From: CAVXWV01 sp963695415
GTDB taxonomy: Bacteria; Chloroflexota; Anaerolineae; Anaerolineales; UBA4823
Direction of reading: 5' to 3'
Length of the DNA stretch: 64,000 bases
NCBI GenBank assembly: GCA_963695415.1
Contig: CAVOGL010000007.1
Span: forward strand, 1 to 64,000
The notes beneath the pieces were generated by a model. That model saw nothing but the letters and a program-made list of their open reading frames with translations, was not told where the DNA came from and did not search any database. Both the position numbers and the translations under genes were made by a program. Below, in pieces: positions 20,035 through 29,511 of the stretch (the stretch's first letter is position 1; each line of letters begins with the position of its first letter).

Positions 20035-21650
20035 GCATGAAGATCCGTCAATATTTCTATCGATTGGATGATGATGTCACCCGCAAGGACCGAAGCAGGA
20101 TTGCCAACCGCATCTACGGCTCTCAATCCCGCCTGGGCATGAATCCACGCGCCTGACACCGCTGCTTGAAAAGCATCCACTCCTTGGGCGCGCAGCCCGG
20201 CAATGAGACCCGCCAGGACATCGCCGCTTCCGGCACGCGCCAATGCTGGAGTCGCAACCGGGATCACTGCACTTTTTCCATCCGGCGAGCTGATGATGGT
20301 TAACGCGCCTTTCAATACGACGATATGCCCCCACTTCTTGCTGTAGGATTCAGCTATATCCAGACGATTGTTTTGAATATTTTCTTTTGAAACCCCTGTG
20401 AGTACGCTCATCTCGCCAGGATGGGGTGTGAGAATGGAGAGCGTTGGCAGCCGGTTGTACCAATTATCCAGTTGAGAAGCCAGTCTTAATCCATCCGCAT
20501 CCAGTACCAATGGCGGGAGTCGGTTACCCTTTGATGGGATCATCTCGGCGTTTTCACCAGATGCATCTTCACTGCTAGAAGTCAATGTCAGCAGCCTGTT
20601 GATGAATTTTTTGCTGCCTTGCGAACTACCCAACCCCGGACCTACCAGTAAACAGGTGGTCCTTGACAGGCTGCCAGCCAGCTCATCAGCTGCGCTCTCT
20701 GCCAGTGATCCATCTTGGTGAGCCAAGCGTAACCAGGTAGCTTCTGCAAGGTGACCTACCAACGAAGGATAGATCGTGTCAGGAACCCCGATTGTGACCA
20801 ACCCGCTTCCAATAATGTAAGCAGCTTCACCTGCCAGGAGGGCTGCCCCGGGATAATTGTCGCAGCCAGCCACAATTGTGGCGGTGCCAAATGTGCCTTT
20901 ATGCGCCTCAATGGGACGTTCTGGTAAGTGCTCTCGGATGTAACCCGCATCCGGAACGAACCGGTTGATGCATTTCCATGAGGCAAGTGTGCTGCCTTCT
21001 TCCGGCAGTCCAATCCCAACCAACTCAATCTCACCTGCATATTTGAAGGCAGGGAATTTTAACAGACCTGATTTGTAGGCTGCCATGGTTATGGTTAAAT
21101 CCGCCGGTATTACTTCCGGAGCAACCTCACCACTATCGCAATCGGTGCCTGATGGACAATCGACAGCCACTACTTTGATTGCCGGATTCAATTCTTTTAT
21201 CTGCCTTCTGGTGTGATCCAAAACTCCTGCAATGGCAGGGCGCAGGGGTAGCTTGATGCCGGTACCCAGGATGCCATCCAGGAGAATCGAAGAACGATTA
21301 ATCAACAGGTCAAGTTTTAAAAATCCCTGGTCTTCATCGATAAGCAATATAACTCCCCCTAGTTCCTTCAAGGTCATCACTAACGGATCTTCTACCGGGC
21401 GTATTTGCACGATATATGCGGTAGTTTTCCAGCCGTGTTTTGCCAACCAGGCTAATGCAACCAGAGTATCACCACCGTTGTTTCCAGAGCCGACAAGCCC
21501 CATGACTATCCGGTCAAGGGATGCATACTTTTGGTGGATTCTGCTTGCCAATCCATCCCCGGCGTTCTTCATCATCTCATTGTAGGAAATGCCGGATCGA
21601 TTGGCTTCCTGCTCAATAGCGACCATTTCCTGAACTGAGACTAATTTCAT
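20028..21650 (-). CDS. nnr: Bifunctional NAD(P)H-hydrate epimerase / ADP-dependent dehydratase
   Basis: Repairs hydrated NAD(P)H. The N-terminal YjeF epimerase domain (about residues 1-210) shows GLVGSGNNGGDTLVALAWLAK and VAVDCPSGTDCDSGEV. The C-terminal ribokinase-like dehydratase (about 240-540) shows LLVGPGLGSSQ, VLDADGLRL, TPHPGEMSVLTG, VVLKGALTII and the catalytic TPALARAGSGDVLAGLIAG. The length of 540 residues fits the fused bacterial form. It lies 40 nt after the lipoprotein gene on the same strand and its end converges on the YtxH gene. Confidence 0.95.
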   Translation of the reverse strand: MKLVSVQEMVAIEQEANRSGISYNEMMKNAGDGLASRIHQKYASLDRIVMGLVGSGNNGGDTLVALAWLAKHGWKTTAYIVQIRPVEDPLVMTLKELGGVILLIDEDQGFLKLDLLINRSSILLDGILGTGIKLPLRPAIAGVLDHTRRQIKELNPAIKVVAVDCPSGTDCDSGEVAPEVIPADLTITMAAYKSGLLKFPAFKYAGEIELVGIGLPEEGSTLASWKCINRFVPDAGYIREHLPERPIEAHKGTFGTATIVAGCDNYPGAALLAGEAAYIIGSGLVTIGVPDTIYPSLVGHLAEATWLRLAHQDGSLAESAADELAGSLSRTTCLLVGPGLGSSQGSKKFINRLLTLTSSSEDASGENAEMIPSKGNRLPPLVLDADGLRLASQLDNWYNRLPTLSILTPHPGEMSVLTGVSKENIQNNRLDIAESYSKKWGHIVVLKGALTIISSPDGKSAVIPVATPALARAGSGDVLAGLIAGLRAQGVDAFQAAVSGAWIHAQAGLRAVDAVGNPASVLAGDIIIQSIEILTDLHAK

Positions 21651-21689
21651 TGAGGTGCCCTTGTTAAATTTTTTGCAGATCCGTCTCGT

Positions 21690-24269
21690 TTATTGTGTCG
21701 AACGAAACCACAACTTGATCAGGTCATCCAATTTTTTACCGTGGGAGCTCAAACCGGGGTCAATTAACTTAGCCGGTGCATAATAACCTCTGGCAATCAC
21801 GCCATTGATCCAATCACGCTCATAGATAGCGTTAAACACGGCTGAGTAGGCGTTGATTTGCTCCTGAGAATTTAAGGACAGATCATAGATTTTGGGGCTC
21901 ATGGTAGTCAGATCCTGGATCGGGTAACAATCTCCGGTGATCGTTAATGCACAGCCTGTCGTTGAACCGATCGCAGAAGGGTAGCTGACTGCGATATAAA
22001 GGAGTTTACCAAACCTGGATTGTAAAGGTTGGATTTGAGTATCCAATATACCTCCCGCTTCTGCCTGGAGATTCTCAACTGGCACATCCATCTCGCTGGT
22101 AAGAGCTGCATCCCAGAGCAAATAAATCCCGTCCACACTGTCCATGAAAGCCGGAGGCTCAACGGTTTGATCCATGGTTAAAGCCCAGAATATTTTTCCA
22201 GGAAACCTGGCGCGTACGTTGGCTAAAAGGCCTCGCCAGCGTTCTTCAGAGTCGGCTGGGACGCCGGAGGGAGACCCATCAAATAACCTGGCTGACGGTA
22301 AAGCCGGGTTCACCCATGGTCCGCCAATGATTATGCCTTCGACCCCATTTTGACCTGCTATATCAGCATGGTGGAGGATGAAGTTTGTGTATTGCTCGAA
22401 CCAAACCAGCCACCAGCTAAAATCGCGAGAAGCTGTTGCCCACCATTCATCCACGGGTTGAGAAAAATTTGGTGCTGGGAAAATGAGTGTGCTGCCATTG
22501 ATATTATTTGCCTGAGTTACCAGGTCGATGACATCAAACCAGGATGCATCAGACCCCAAAACGGGAGCTAATACTGGAGGTGATTGCCTTGTGTAAGTCC
22601 AGGTTGGGGTGACAATGACGAAATCCGGGGAGAGTGAATGGATATCACCCAGGGAATGGGGGATAAGCGCCCGGAAAGAAGGGTGATATGCAGCCTCCAA
22701 TTCAATGCCGGTGACCACATTATCACCAAACGAAACGGTAGGTGTAATGATCTCTGTTAGTGTCGGTTCTTCGGGAAGCATCGACCAGTCAGGGATAACG
22801 TCCACCACAGTCTGTGGTTCTGTCCCAAGTGAAATTGGAAAACCCGGATCGATTTCACCAACAGTACGTACATCATCAGCTCGGTTGCATTGTCCATTTC
22901 TGCAGAATCGGTACTGTAAATCGCCGGGGAGGTTTAAGGGGCTGTAGAGGATGTAAGCCCAACGGTTGTCGCCCAGAGACCACATCGGGATTGGGGTTGT
23001 CCAACCGAAGACAGGATTGAACTGGATCGAGACGGTATCGGTTGGGGGGGTGTGTAAAGGTGCAGTGATGTCGAATGTAATGGGAGCATTCCCGCCTGAC
23101 CGCCACGTGTCTACGATGTCTAGGGAGTAAAAGCTTTGCTCGGGGACGATGATGTGTCGCACGACAAAATCACCATCTTTGGAGTGCTCGGAATTCCAGA
23201 ACCCATCTCCCAGGGTATATTTATAGCGGATATCAGCTCCTGAAGGCAGTAGTGTTTTCAGCAGATAGCGCCCATCCGGCAGCCGCGTTAATATGGGCAT
23301 GTTGGTTGAAATGCTGCTCATCCCGCCGGACATTTCACCAAAGGTATTCCCTAACTGGAACAAACTACCGGCAAGCCTGATTGGGATGATGGGTGGTGTC
23401 TCGTCCGGCAGATCAACAACGAAGGCTGCCTCGACCAGTTCTGATTTGTGCAGTGACAGAGACGCCGGGGTGGTTGAATCAGGTGCCACTCGGGCGCCTT
23501 GTTGAAAGGTTCTATATGTGCCATCCATAGCAATCGCAACCAGGTTGTGCACACCTTCAGGCAAGCCTTCCAACAGAAAAGTACCATCGGATGAAGTTAA
23601 TGTTTGTGCTCCAGCCGCAGTCACCAACAGACTTGGAAGAGGTGCACCGGTGTCAGCATCTGTCGCTTTACCAATAATCCGACCGGTTGGAAGCACAAAA
23701 CTCGTGTCTGTCCACCGGCTGATGACATCATCGACAGTTCCAGGACCTTCCACATGGTAAAGCCTGTAGCGCACTGGATTTTCATCAGAGGTGTGTTCAG
23801 CCACCGGAACTGTTTCGGTCTGTCTTTCGTAGCGGTATTTGATCAAAGAACCCATGGGGAATTTGAGAGTGATCGAATAAAAACTCCCCTCCTGACCATC
23901 GCCAGCCTCAACGGGTTGTAAAGGATAACTTTCAGAATTCAAAGCAAGCCCGGTGACCTCATCACGGATGATTAAGTAAACAGGCTGATCAGTTGGGGTG
24001 TTTCCAGGTGTCTTAACCCTGAAAGTAATTTCTGTCTCTTGAAGAGGCAGGTTTTCTATGTAATTATCCAATCCTAACCCATCTGCACTTAATAAAGGAG
24101 CAGCTTTCACGATTTTTGTTGGTTGTGTTGGGGCAGGTGTCGGTGTAAATATAGGGATTTCAACCAGGTCACAAGATGTTATAAACAACAGGAAACAGAA
24201 ACCTATCAAGAGCATCTGGTACAGCAGGCGATGAGGATTATTCTGTTGGTTTGATCTTCTTATTTTCAT
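21690..24269 (-). CDS. Large lipoprotein with carboxypeptidase-regulatory-like domain and C-terminal TIM-barrel-like domain
   Basis: 859 residues. The signal peptide ends in the lipobox FITSC (cysteine about residue 33) and a Thr/Pro linker follows (PIFTPTPAPTQPT). Several beta-sandwich segments come next, with starch-binding-like YRYERQTE and IRYKYTLGDGFWNSE. A carboxypeptidase-regulatory-like fold (GRIIGKATDADTGAPLPSLLVTAAG, about 197-221) lies among them. The last 350 residues look like a GH113-like TIM barrel (PDFVIVTPTWTYT, GVEGIIIGGPWVNP, FWALTMDQ). This suggests an extracellular protein acting on polysaccharide, but no catalytic pair is certain. The start overlaps the end of the DUF6585-like gene by four bases. 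Confidence 0.65.
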   Translation of the reverse strand: MKIRRSNQQNNPHRLLYQMLLIGFCFLLFITSCDLVEIPIFTPTPAPTQPTKIVKAAPLLSADGLGLDNYIENLPLQETEITFRVKTPGNTPTDQPVYLIIRDEVTGLALNSESYPLQPVEAGDGQEGSFYSITLKFPMGSLIKYRYERQTETVPVAEHTSDENPVRYRLYHVEGPGTVDDVISRWTDTSFVLPTGRIIGKATDADTGAPLPSLLVTAAGAQTLTSSDGTFLLEGLPEGVHNLVAIAMDGTYRTFQQGARVAPDSTTPASLSLHKSELVEAAFVVDLPDETPPIIPIRLAGSLFQLGNTFGEMSGGMSSISTNMPILTRLPDGRYLLKTLLPSGADIRYKYTLGDGFWNSEHSKDGDFVVRHIIVPEQSFYSLDIVDTWRSGGNAPITFDITAPLHTPPTDTVSIQFNPVFGWTTPIPMWSLGDNRWAYILYSPLNLPGDLQYRFCRNGQCNRADDVRTVGEIDPGFPISLGTEPQTVVDVIPDWSMLPEEPTLTEIITPTVSFGDNVVTGIELEAAYHPSFRALIPHSLGDIHSLSPDFVIVTPTWTYTRQSPPVLAPVLGSDASWFDVIDLVTQANNINGSTLIFPAPNFSQPVDEWWATASRDFSWWLVWFEQYTNFILHHADIAGQNGVEGIIIGGPWVNPALPSARLFDGSPSGVPADSEERWRGLLANVRARFPGKIFWALTMDQTVEPPAFMDSVDGIYLLWDAALTSEMDVPVENLQAEAGGILDTQIQPLQSRFGKLLYIAVSYPSAIGSTTGCALTITGDCYPIQDLTTMSPKIYDLSLNSQEQINAYSAVFNAIYERDWINGVIARGYYAPAKLIDPGLSSHGKKLDDLIKLWFRSTQ

Positions 24270-25206
24270 AGTTGAGTACCCGCTTGAGTGAGTTGGAATA
24301 ATATTTCCAGGTTTAGAATTTTATGTGTAGGGATCTGTGTCTCCCTGGTGACAGATTTGCGGTTTTCCAGATCGTGCTGTGACAATATCCTGAGTTTACC
24401 AGTATCGACTGTTAATTTACTAATATCATCCAGAGGGATTTCTAATTTCGCTGTTCGAAGAGTAGCATTGTTGATCGATATTTCGCCAAAATCCAGCCAG
24501 GAGCCGTCGCGCAGCCGGGATTCCAGTTTTTTTGCTATCATTGGATAACATTGTAATTTTAATTGTTTTACAAAAACGTCAAACTCTGTCGAAATTTGAG
24601 GTTAATTTTATCCGCTTTCCATTTGACTTTGTAATCCAAATGGTGTGTTTGAAGTCGCCACTTGATCCCCAGAAATTGTTCCTGAACACAATCTTCGCTC
24701 AAACCTCTGATCTGGTTGTATAAACAATAGCCTGAGTAGAAGTATCCAGTGCGGAAATAAATTCCATCGGTATAAACCTTGAGAACGCTTATCGATTTAC
24801 GCAACTGTGTTACCAACGCGACCATAAACAGACCAAGAAGAACCATTGACAAAACAGCCCAATAAATGCTGTGTTGTTTAGCTGCCGTTTGCCCATACAC
24901 GCGACCAAACTGCAGGTATTGCCAGCCTGCAAGCATAGCAGGAATGATTATGGCGAAAGTGGAGGCGCCTAAGAATAACAACCAGCCCATTATGGACAGG
25001 CGGTTTCTATGATATTTGCTGATGATTTTGTGTTGGCTGTGTTTATTCGCTCTTGATGGTTTCTGAACAGGATTTGCCGTGATAATTGGAGACGGAACAA
25101 CTACCGGGCGGGTTGAGGAACCCGGAGCTGTGGTTGGTTTTGTGTCATCACTGACATCGATATTTGAATGATTGGCGGTCAGGTTCTCTATCTGCCCATT
25201 TTCCAT
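24266..25206 (-). CDS. DUF6585-like membrane protein, one frameshift
   Basis: Two adjacent minus-strand frames form one gene. The first (to 24568) has a charged, Pro/Ser-rich N-terminus, two helices (about residues 73-92 and 115-136) and a PH-like start (VLKVYTDGIYFRTGYF, YNQIRGLSED). The second has the matching end, SWLDFGEISINNATLRTAKLEIPLDDI and a final hydrophobic segment. Adding one base to the A5 run at 24572-24576 joins them through FFVKQLKLQCYPMIAKKLESR without a stop, giving about 312 residues. A homopolymer deletion is the likely cause. Read separately, the second part would be an odd 91-residue orphan. It has its own strong promoter and almost no 5' leader. Confidence 0.65.
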
Positions 25207-25214
25207 GGTATGTA

Positions 25215-25243
25215 ATTATATGCAAGAATCATGCCCCTGTGAA
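25215..25243 (-). promoter_or_regulatory. Strong promoter giving a nearly leaderless mRNA
   Basis: On the minus strand: TTCACA (25238-25243), a 17-nt spacer, TATAAT (25215-25220). The ATG of the DUF6585-like gene begins 8 nt after the -10 box, so transcription should start at or within a base or two of the start codon. No Shine-Dalgarno sequence fits. Confidence 0.65.
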
Positions 25244-25284
25244 AGGTTGCATCATCGGGCAGGTCCAGACACCGATTTGAACGA

Positions 25285-26205
25285 TCAGGTGTTTAATTCA
25301 GCGTAGGCTTCTTCCTCTTCTTGTCGTTTTCTTTCCCGGTTTTTTTCTGCGATCGAAGCCAGCCCAATACTCAGGATATATAAAACTGAAAGTGGAGCCA
25401 TAATTAACCCCATATTCACAGGATCTACCGTGGGGGTGATCAAAGCAGCAATGATGGCGATGACGACTATTGCCATCCGCCACTGATCGATTAAGTTCTT
25501 GGGTCTGATGATGCCCATAGTAGCAAGGATGTAGATCACGATAGGGAATTCGAAGGCGATCCCGAGCCAGAACATTACGTTGGTTACGAATCCAAAATAG
25601 GTCGACGGGCGCAGCTGCGTGGGGATACCCAAAATTGATTTCAGGAATGGAATTGCGGTTGGAAGCATGACGAAGTAAGCGAATGCCATCCCGCCCAGGA
25701 AGAACAGCACAATCACTGGTATTGTGAGAAGCCCGTTAATACGCGATCGTCTGTCAAGACCAGGTGCGATAAACAGGTAAATTTCGAACACGATGTATGG
25801 CAGGGCGATCGAGAATCCTGCCAGGAGTGAATTCTTCATTAAAACCGATAGCGGTTCAGTGACATCAATCGCCACGAGTTCATCAAGCCCTCCTGCAGGC
25901 AGTGCCAACAAGTCCAGGATTTGCTCAGCGAAGGTAAACGAGAACGCAGTGGCTATGACCAGGATTAACATCGCCCGAAACAGGTGTTTGCGCAGCGCAT
26001 TGAAGTGTTCAAACAATCCGGCTGGATTCTGTACCGTTTTGGCGAATGCATCGGGGAGTGGTGTATCTTCAGGCTCTTCAGCAAAAAAATCTTTGAGTTT
26101 TTCGGATTTGTTTTTGAACCACCCCCCAATTTTCTTGAACAATCTTCCAATCAAGATAAAGGGGAAGAAAATGATATTGGAAATTTTGCGGAAGAATGTT
26201 CGCAT
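25285..26205 (-). CDS. tatC: Sec-independent translocase subunit TatC
   Basis: Core receptor of the twin-arginine protein export system in the cytoplasmic membrane. The family region starts near residue 64 with HFNALRKHLFRAMLILV (the usual HL..LR motif) and has six helices, with FEIYLFIAPGL, FLGGMAFAYFVMLP and ALITPTVDPVN as landmarks. The protein has a basic N-terminal extension of about 60 residues (two FF..K segments and an acidic stretch) absent from most TatC. 306 residues. It begins 6 nt after the TatA-like gene, as in many tat operons. Confidence 0.95.
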   Translation of the reverse strand: MRTFFRKISNIIFFPFILIGRLFKKIGGWFKNKSEKLKDFFAEEPEDTPLPDAFAKTVQNPAGLFEHFNALRKHLFRAMLILVIATAFSFTFAEQILDLLALPAGGLDELVAIDVTEPLSVLMKNSLLAGFSIALPYIVFEIYLFIAPGLDRRSRINGLLTIPVIVLFFLGGMAFAYFVMLPTAIPFLKSILGIPTQLRPSTYFGFVTNVMFWLGIAFEFPIVIYILATMGIIRPKNLIDQWRMAIVVIAIIAALITPTVDPVNMGLIMAPLSVLYILSIGLASIAEKNRERKRQEEEEAYAELNT

Positions 26206-26210
26206 GGTTA

Positions 26211-26822
26211 TTAATTTTTATTTTGTTCAGTTTCTTCAGTTTTGTGTACGATAGGGGGAGGGTAAGTGGTAGACGGTTCCTGGGCATCGCCTTCTTGCGC
26301 TTGAACCTCTTCAATGTTTCCATTCTCTCCCTGGTTGATCTCGTCAACAACGGCTGGTTTCGGTTTCGGTCTGGGTGTGGACCAATCTGTCTCTGCCGGT
26401 TTCTCCACGGGCTGTTGTTTCACAGTTGCCGGTGGTGATTTTGGGCGAGGTGAGGTTGTACCTTTTGAGCTGGTGGGGGGTTTTATCGTATTACCGGGTG
26501 TGGTCCAATCTGAAAGGTCGGATGAGATTTCTTTGGCTGCATCCTCGATTTCATCGTATCCCATTGCTCCCCGGATTTCTTGCTCAGAAGGGAGCTGGTT
26601 CTTGATGTCATCCAATCCCGCTTCCCTCATCAAACGGTTTGGCAGGTTGCGGATCTCTTTCGAAGTTCCCTGGATTGTGCGCCACGTGTCTGATGTCATC
26701 ATTTTTCGCAGCCATCGTCCTATTGTCAAACCTGCCTTTCCAATGTCCTTCGGACCCAGGATGATCAGAGCGATCAGGATGATGAATAATAGTTCGAGTG
26801 GACCAACACCGAGAATGTTCAT
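26211..26822 (-). CDS. tatA: TatA/TatB-like twin-arginine translocase subunit
   Basis: One N-terminal membrane helix in the pattern GPLELLFIILIALIILGPKDI (residues 7-27), followed by an amphipathic helix (GKAGLTIGRWLRKMM). The GP just after the helix and the preceding polar residue are typical of TatA/TatB. A long tail rich in Pro, Lys and Thr (about 110-203) makes it 203 residues, longer than ordinary TatA and closer to TatB. Which of the two roles it has cannot be told; only one such gene is visible. Next to tatC. Confidence 0.85.
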   Translation of the reverse strand: MNILGVGPLELLFIILIALIILGPKDIGKAGLTIGRWLRKMMTSDTWRTIQGTSKEIRNLPNRLMREAGLDDIKNQLPSEQEIRGAMGYDEIEDAAKEISSDLSDWTTPGNTIKPPTSSKGTTSPRPKSPPATVKQQPVEKPAETDWSTPRPKPKPAVVDEINQGENGNIEEVQAQEGDAQEPSTTYPPPIVHKTEETEQNKN

Positions 26823-26873
26823 GATTTTATATTACTTGATATCTCCTCGCGTGAAGTGGCGCGAATAGAGGTC

Positions 26874-27311
26874 TCATTTATCCTTCACCTTTAGTTCGTT
26901 TTGAATTTCTGTTGTGCGGTTTGCCAGGCTTCCGAGAACACCATTAACGAACCGGGGGGTGCTGTCTGATCCATATACTTTTGCCAGTTCCACTGCCTCG
27001 TTGATCGCCACTTTGACCGGTGTAACCTCGTAAATGGCAAACTCCCACAGCGCGATCCGGATAATGTTCCGGTCGATGGTTGCCACCTGGTCCAGGGGCC
27101 ATTCTGGGGCGTGCACCGCAATAAAACCGTCCAGGGTTTGGGTCATTGAAGAAACGCCCCGGACGATATTTTCGACGAATTCTTCCAGGGCTTTCTCGAG
27201 AGGGAATTCCAATAGCCTTTCACGCAGTACCATCTCTGGCAGGTGTCCGCTGATATCAATTTCGTAAAGAGCTTGCAGGGCAATACTCCTCGCCCTGGTT
27301 CTGGGTTTCAT
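26874..27311 (-). CDS. nusB: Transcription antitermination factor NusB
   Basis: 145-residue all-helical NusB, which with NusE binds boxA RNA to promote rRNA antitermination. The N-terminal RTRARSIALQALYEIDI is the family signature. IDRNIIRIALWEFAIYEVTPVKVAINEAVELAKVYG and FVNGVLGSLA complete it. It lies between the Asp23 and tat genes on the minus strand. The asp23-nusB pairing is common in Gram-positives and Chloroflexota. Confidence 0.95.
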   Translation of the reverse strand: MKPRTRARSIALQALYEIDISGHLPEMVLRERLLEFPLEKALEEFVENIVRGVSSMTQTLDGFIAVHAPEWPLDQVATIDRNIIRIALWEFAIYEVTPVKVAINEAVELAKVYGSDSTPRFVNGVLGSLANRTTEIQNELKVKDK

Positions 27312-27327
27312 TGAGATTCAGGCCTCA

Positions 27328-27708
27328 TTATGAATCAGAATAATCGATCTCCTCAACGTGAATGTTAACTTTACCAACTTTCATGCCAACCATGTCCGTA
27401 ATCGCCCTGGCAACCTGGGACTGGATATTGCGGCTCACTTCGGCGATGTTCATGTCAGGCTCAAGCACGATGTAAAGATCGGCTGTAACTGTATCATTTT
27501 TCACAACCAGACGAACACCCTCATTATCGTTATCTTGTAGTAAACGGTTCACGCCTCCAGGCACCTGGCTGAGCCGCGCTACTCCCGGGACGCGCAAGGT
27601 TGTAAGCCGGGTTATGGTCATCAACACGTCTGGCGCGATAGTCGTTTTACCGGAGTTAGGTTTCATCGGTTTGATTTCGGTTTTGGTTGCTGTTAGTTCT
27701 TCATTCAT
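27328..27708 (-). CDS. Asp23/Gls24 family envelope-stress protein
   Basis: 126 residues with the DUF322/Asp23 core: TIAPDVLMTITRLTTLRVPGVARL and DLYIVLEPDMNIAEVSRNIQSQVARAI, ending in VGKVNIHVEEI. Relatives are abundant membrane-associated proteins linked to cell-envelope stress or, by position, to nusB. It lies 16 nt upstream of nusB and 14 nt after fabG on the same strand. Confidence 0.92.
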   Translation of the reverse strand: MNEELTATKTEIKPMKPNSGKTTIAPDVLMTITRLTTLRVPGVARLSQVPGGVNRLLQDNDNEGVRLVVKNDTVTADLYIVLEPDMNIAEVSRNIQSQVARAITDMVGMKVGKVNIHVEEIDYSDS

Positions 27709-27722
27709 TTTTTCTCGCCCAT

Positions 27723-28469
27723 TTACATCATCATCATCCCGCCATCGACGCTAAGAACCTGCCCTGTGATATAGGCTGCGTCGTGAGAAGCCAGGAATGA
27801 GACCGCGTAAGCTACTTCCTCTGGGGTTCCCATTCGTCCAACGGGAGTGATGTTGATCATCGATTCTTTTAATGCTTCAGGAAGTTCAACTGTCAGAGCA
27901 GTTGGGATAAACCCGGGTGCAACTGCGTTCACCGTGATGCCCCTGGAAGCCACTTCCCTGGCAAGCGCCTTGGTAAACCCGATTAACCCGGCTTTGGATG
28001 CCGAATAATTGGTCTGTCCTGCCTGCCCTGCAAGACCCGAAACTGAGGAGATGTTGACGATCCTTCCGTATCGTTGTTTCATCATCTGGCGTACAACCGC
28101 TTTGGAGCAGTTGAATGCACCCTTGAGGTTAATATTCAGGACAAGATCCCAATCTTCCTCACTCATCCTCATGATCAGTGTGTCCCGTGTGATGCCAGCA
28201 TTGTTTACCAGAACATCGATCTTCCCGAACTCTATTGTAGCAGCGTCAATCATCATCTGTGCGCTCTCCAGACTGGATACGTTCACAGAAAATGCTTTTG
28301 CCTTTTGGTGGTAAGTGTCTTGAATTTCTTTCGCTGTTGATTCTGCCTGTTCTATGTTAAGATCTGCAACCGCTATTTGGGCTCCTCTGGAAGCCAGGGA
28401 TTCACATATCGATCTGCCAATCCCCCGAGCGCCTCCAGTTACCACAGCTACTTGATTCTCGAAATTCAT
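27723..28469 (-). CDS. fabG: 3-oxoacyl-ACP reductase FabG
   Basis: NADPH-dependent reduction of 3-oxoacyl-ACP in fatty acid elongation. Short-chain dehydrogenase fold: TGGARGIGRSI (nucleotide loop, residues 10-20), NNAGITRDTL (about 87-96), catalytic Ser in NISSVSGLAGQAGQTNYSASKAG with the YxxxK pair, and PGFIPT. The end SVDGGMMMM is a FabG-type terminus (248 residues). It follows fabD by 35 nt. No acpP or fabF follows, unlike many fab clusters. Confidence 0.95.
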   Translation of the reverse strand: MNFENQVAVVTGGARGIGRSICESLASRGAQIAVADLNIEQAESTAKEIQDTYHQKAKAFSVNVSSLESAQMMIDAATIEFGKIDVLVNNAGITRDTLIMRMSEEDWDLVLNINLKGAFNCSKAVVRQMMKQRYGRIVNISSVSGLAGQAGQTNYSASKAGLIGFTKALAREVASRGITVNAVAPGFIPTALTVELPEALKESMINITPVGRMGTPEEVAYAVSFLASHDAAYITGQVLSVDGGMMMM

Positions 28470-28504
28470 ACCTGTTCCTCCTCACGATAAACAAAGTTTC
28501 GTCA

Positions 28505-29458
28505 TTATACCTCACCCGTTGTCAGTTTATCGAAGTCGCCTGGAGTACCGATTGCGACCCCAGTGACGTCTTTGTTGATCCTTTTCAACAGGCTGGTGAG
28601 TACTGTACCACTGCCAAACTCGATGAATAACTCGATCCCATGATCGATCATATAATTGATCGTCTCTGTCCACCTCACTCGCGAGGTTAATTGTGCCTGT
28701 AAATCAGCCCGCACCTCGCTGGCGGAAAGCATCGGAAGTGCGGTTACATTCCCAATAACAGGTGCTTTTGGGTTTGATATTATTGCTTGATCCACATCGA
28801 CGTTGAACTTCGATTGAGCTGCCGTCATCAAGGGTGAGTGTGAGGCGATGCTGACAGCCAACCGGGTCACTTTTCGGGCACCAGCGCTTTTTGCGAGTTC
28901 CATGGCAATCTCCAAAGCTGAATGTGTGCCTGATATCACAACCTGCCCGGGGCAGTTGTCATTTGCCACCTGTACACTCCCGCCTGAATCCTCAGCTTGC
29001 TTACAAATCTGGTCCACTGTATCAATGTCCAGACCCAAAACAGCCGCCATTCCTCCGGGCTGCTCATCACCTGCTAATTTCATCAGTTCACCCCTTCTAC
29101 GGGTGAGGTGGATGGCACCTTCATAGCTCAAAGATCCTGCTGCGACCAGCGCACTGATTTCACCCATGGAATGACCGGCGTAATAAGCAGGATTGAACCC
29201 CGGATATTTTTCGTTGAAAATTGCCAGACTTGCAGTAGAATGAGCTAAGAGGGCTGGCTGGGTATTGTAAGTGTCATTCAGGTCTTCCTCGGGACCTTCC
29301 CATGCGATTTTGGTCAATTTTGCACCCAGAAGGTCGTCGGATAATTCCAGGATTGCTTTTGCGCTTACGAACTCGGCTGCCAGCTCAAAGCCCATGCCGA
29401 TTTTTTGTGATCCCTGTCCGGGAAAGACGAAAGCGGTTTTTGCCTGAGTTAAAATCAT
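28505..29458 (-). CDS. fabD: Malonyl-CoA:ACP transacylase FabD
   Basis: Transfers malonyl groups to acyl carrier protein. The N-terminal FVFPGQGSQKIGMG, the nucleophile motif GHSMGEISALVAAG (Ser about residue 95), the arginine motif RRRGELM and the second active-site region VSIASHSPLMTAAQ are all present. 317 residues, full length. It lies between rpmF and fabG; the 129-nt gap to rpmF holds a long inverted repeat (29,512-29,572). Confidence 0.95.
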   Translation of the reverse strand: MILTQAKTAFVFPGQGSQKIGMGFELAAEFVSAKAILELSDDLLGAKLTKIAWEGPEEDLNDTYNTQPALLAHSTASLAIFNEKYPGFNPAYYAGHSMGEISALVAAGSLSYEGAIHLTRRRGELMKLAGDEQPGGMAAVLGLDIDTVDQICKQAEDSGGSVQVANDNCPGQVVISGTHSALEIAMELAKSAGARKVTRLAVSIASHSPLMTAAQSKFNVDVDQAIISNPKAPVIGNVTALPMLSASEVRADLQAQLTSRVRWTETINYMIDHGIELFIEFGSGTVLTSLLKRINKDVTGVAIGTPGDFDKLTTGEV

Positions 29459-29511
29459 TTTCTCTCCGATAATATCTGCAGGTAGATAGGATATATTATT
29501 CCAGGTTTATT

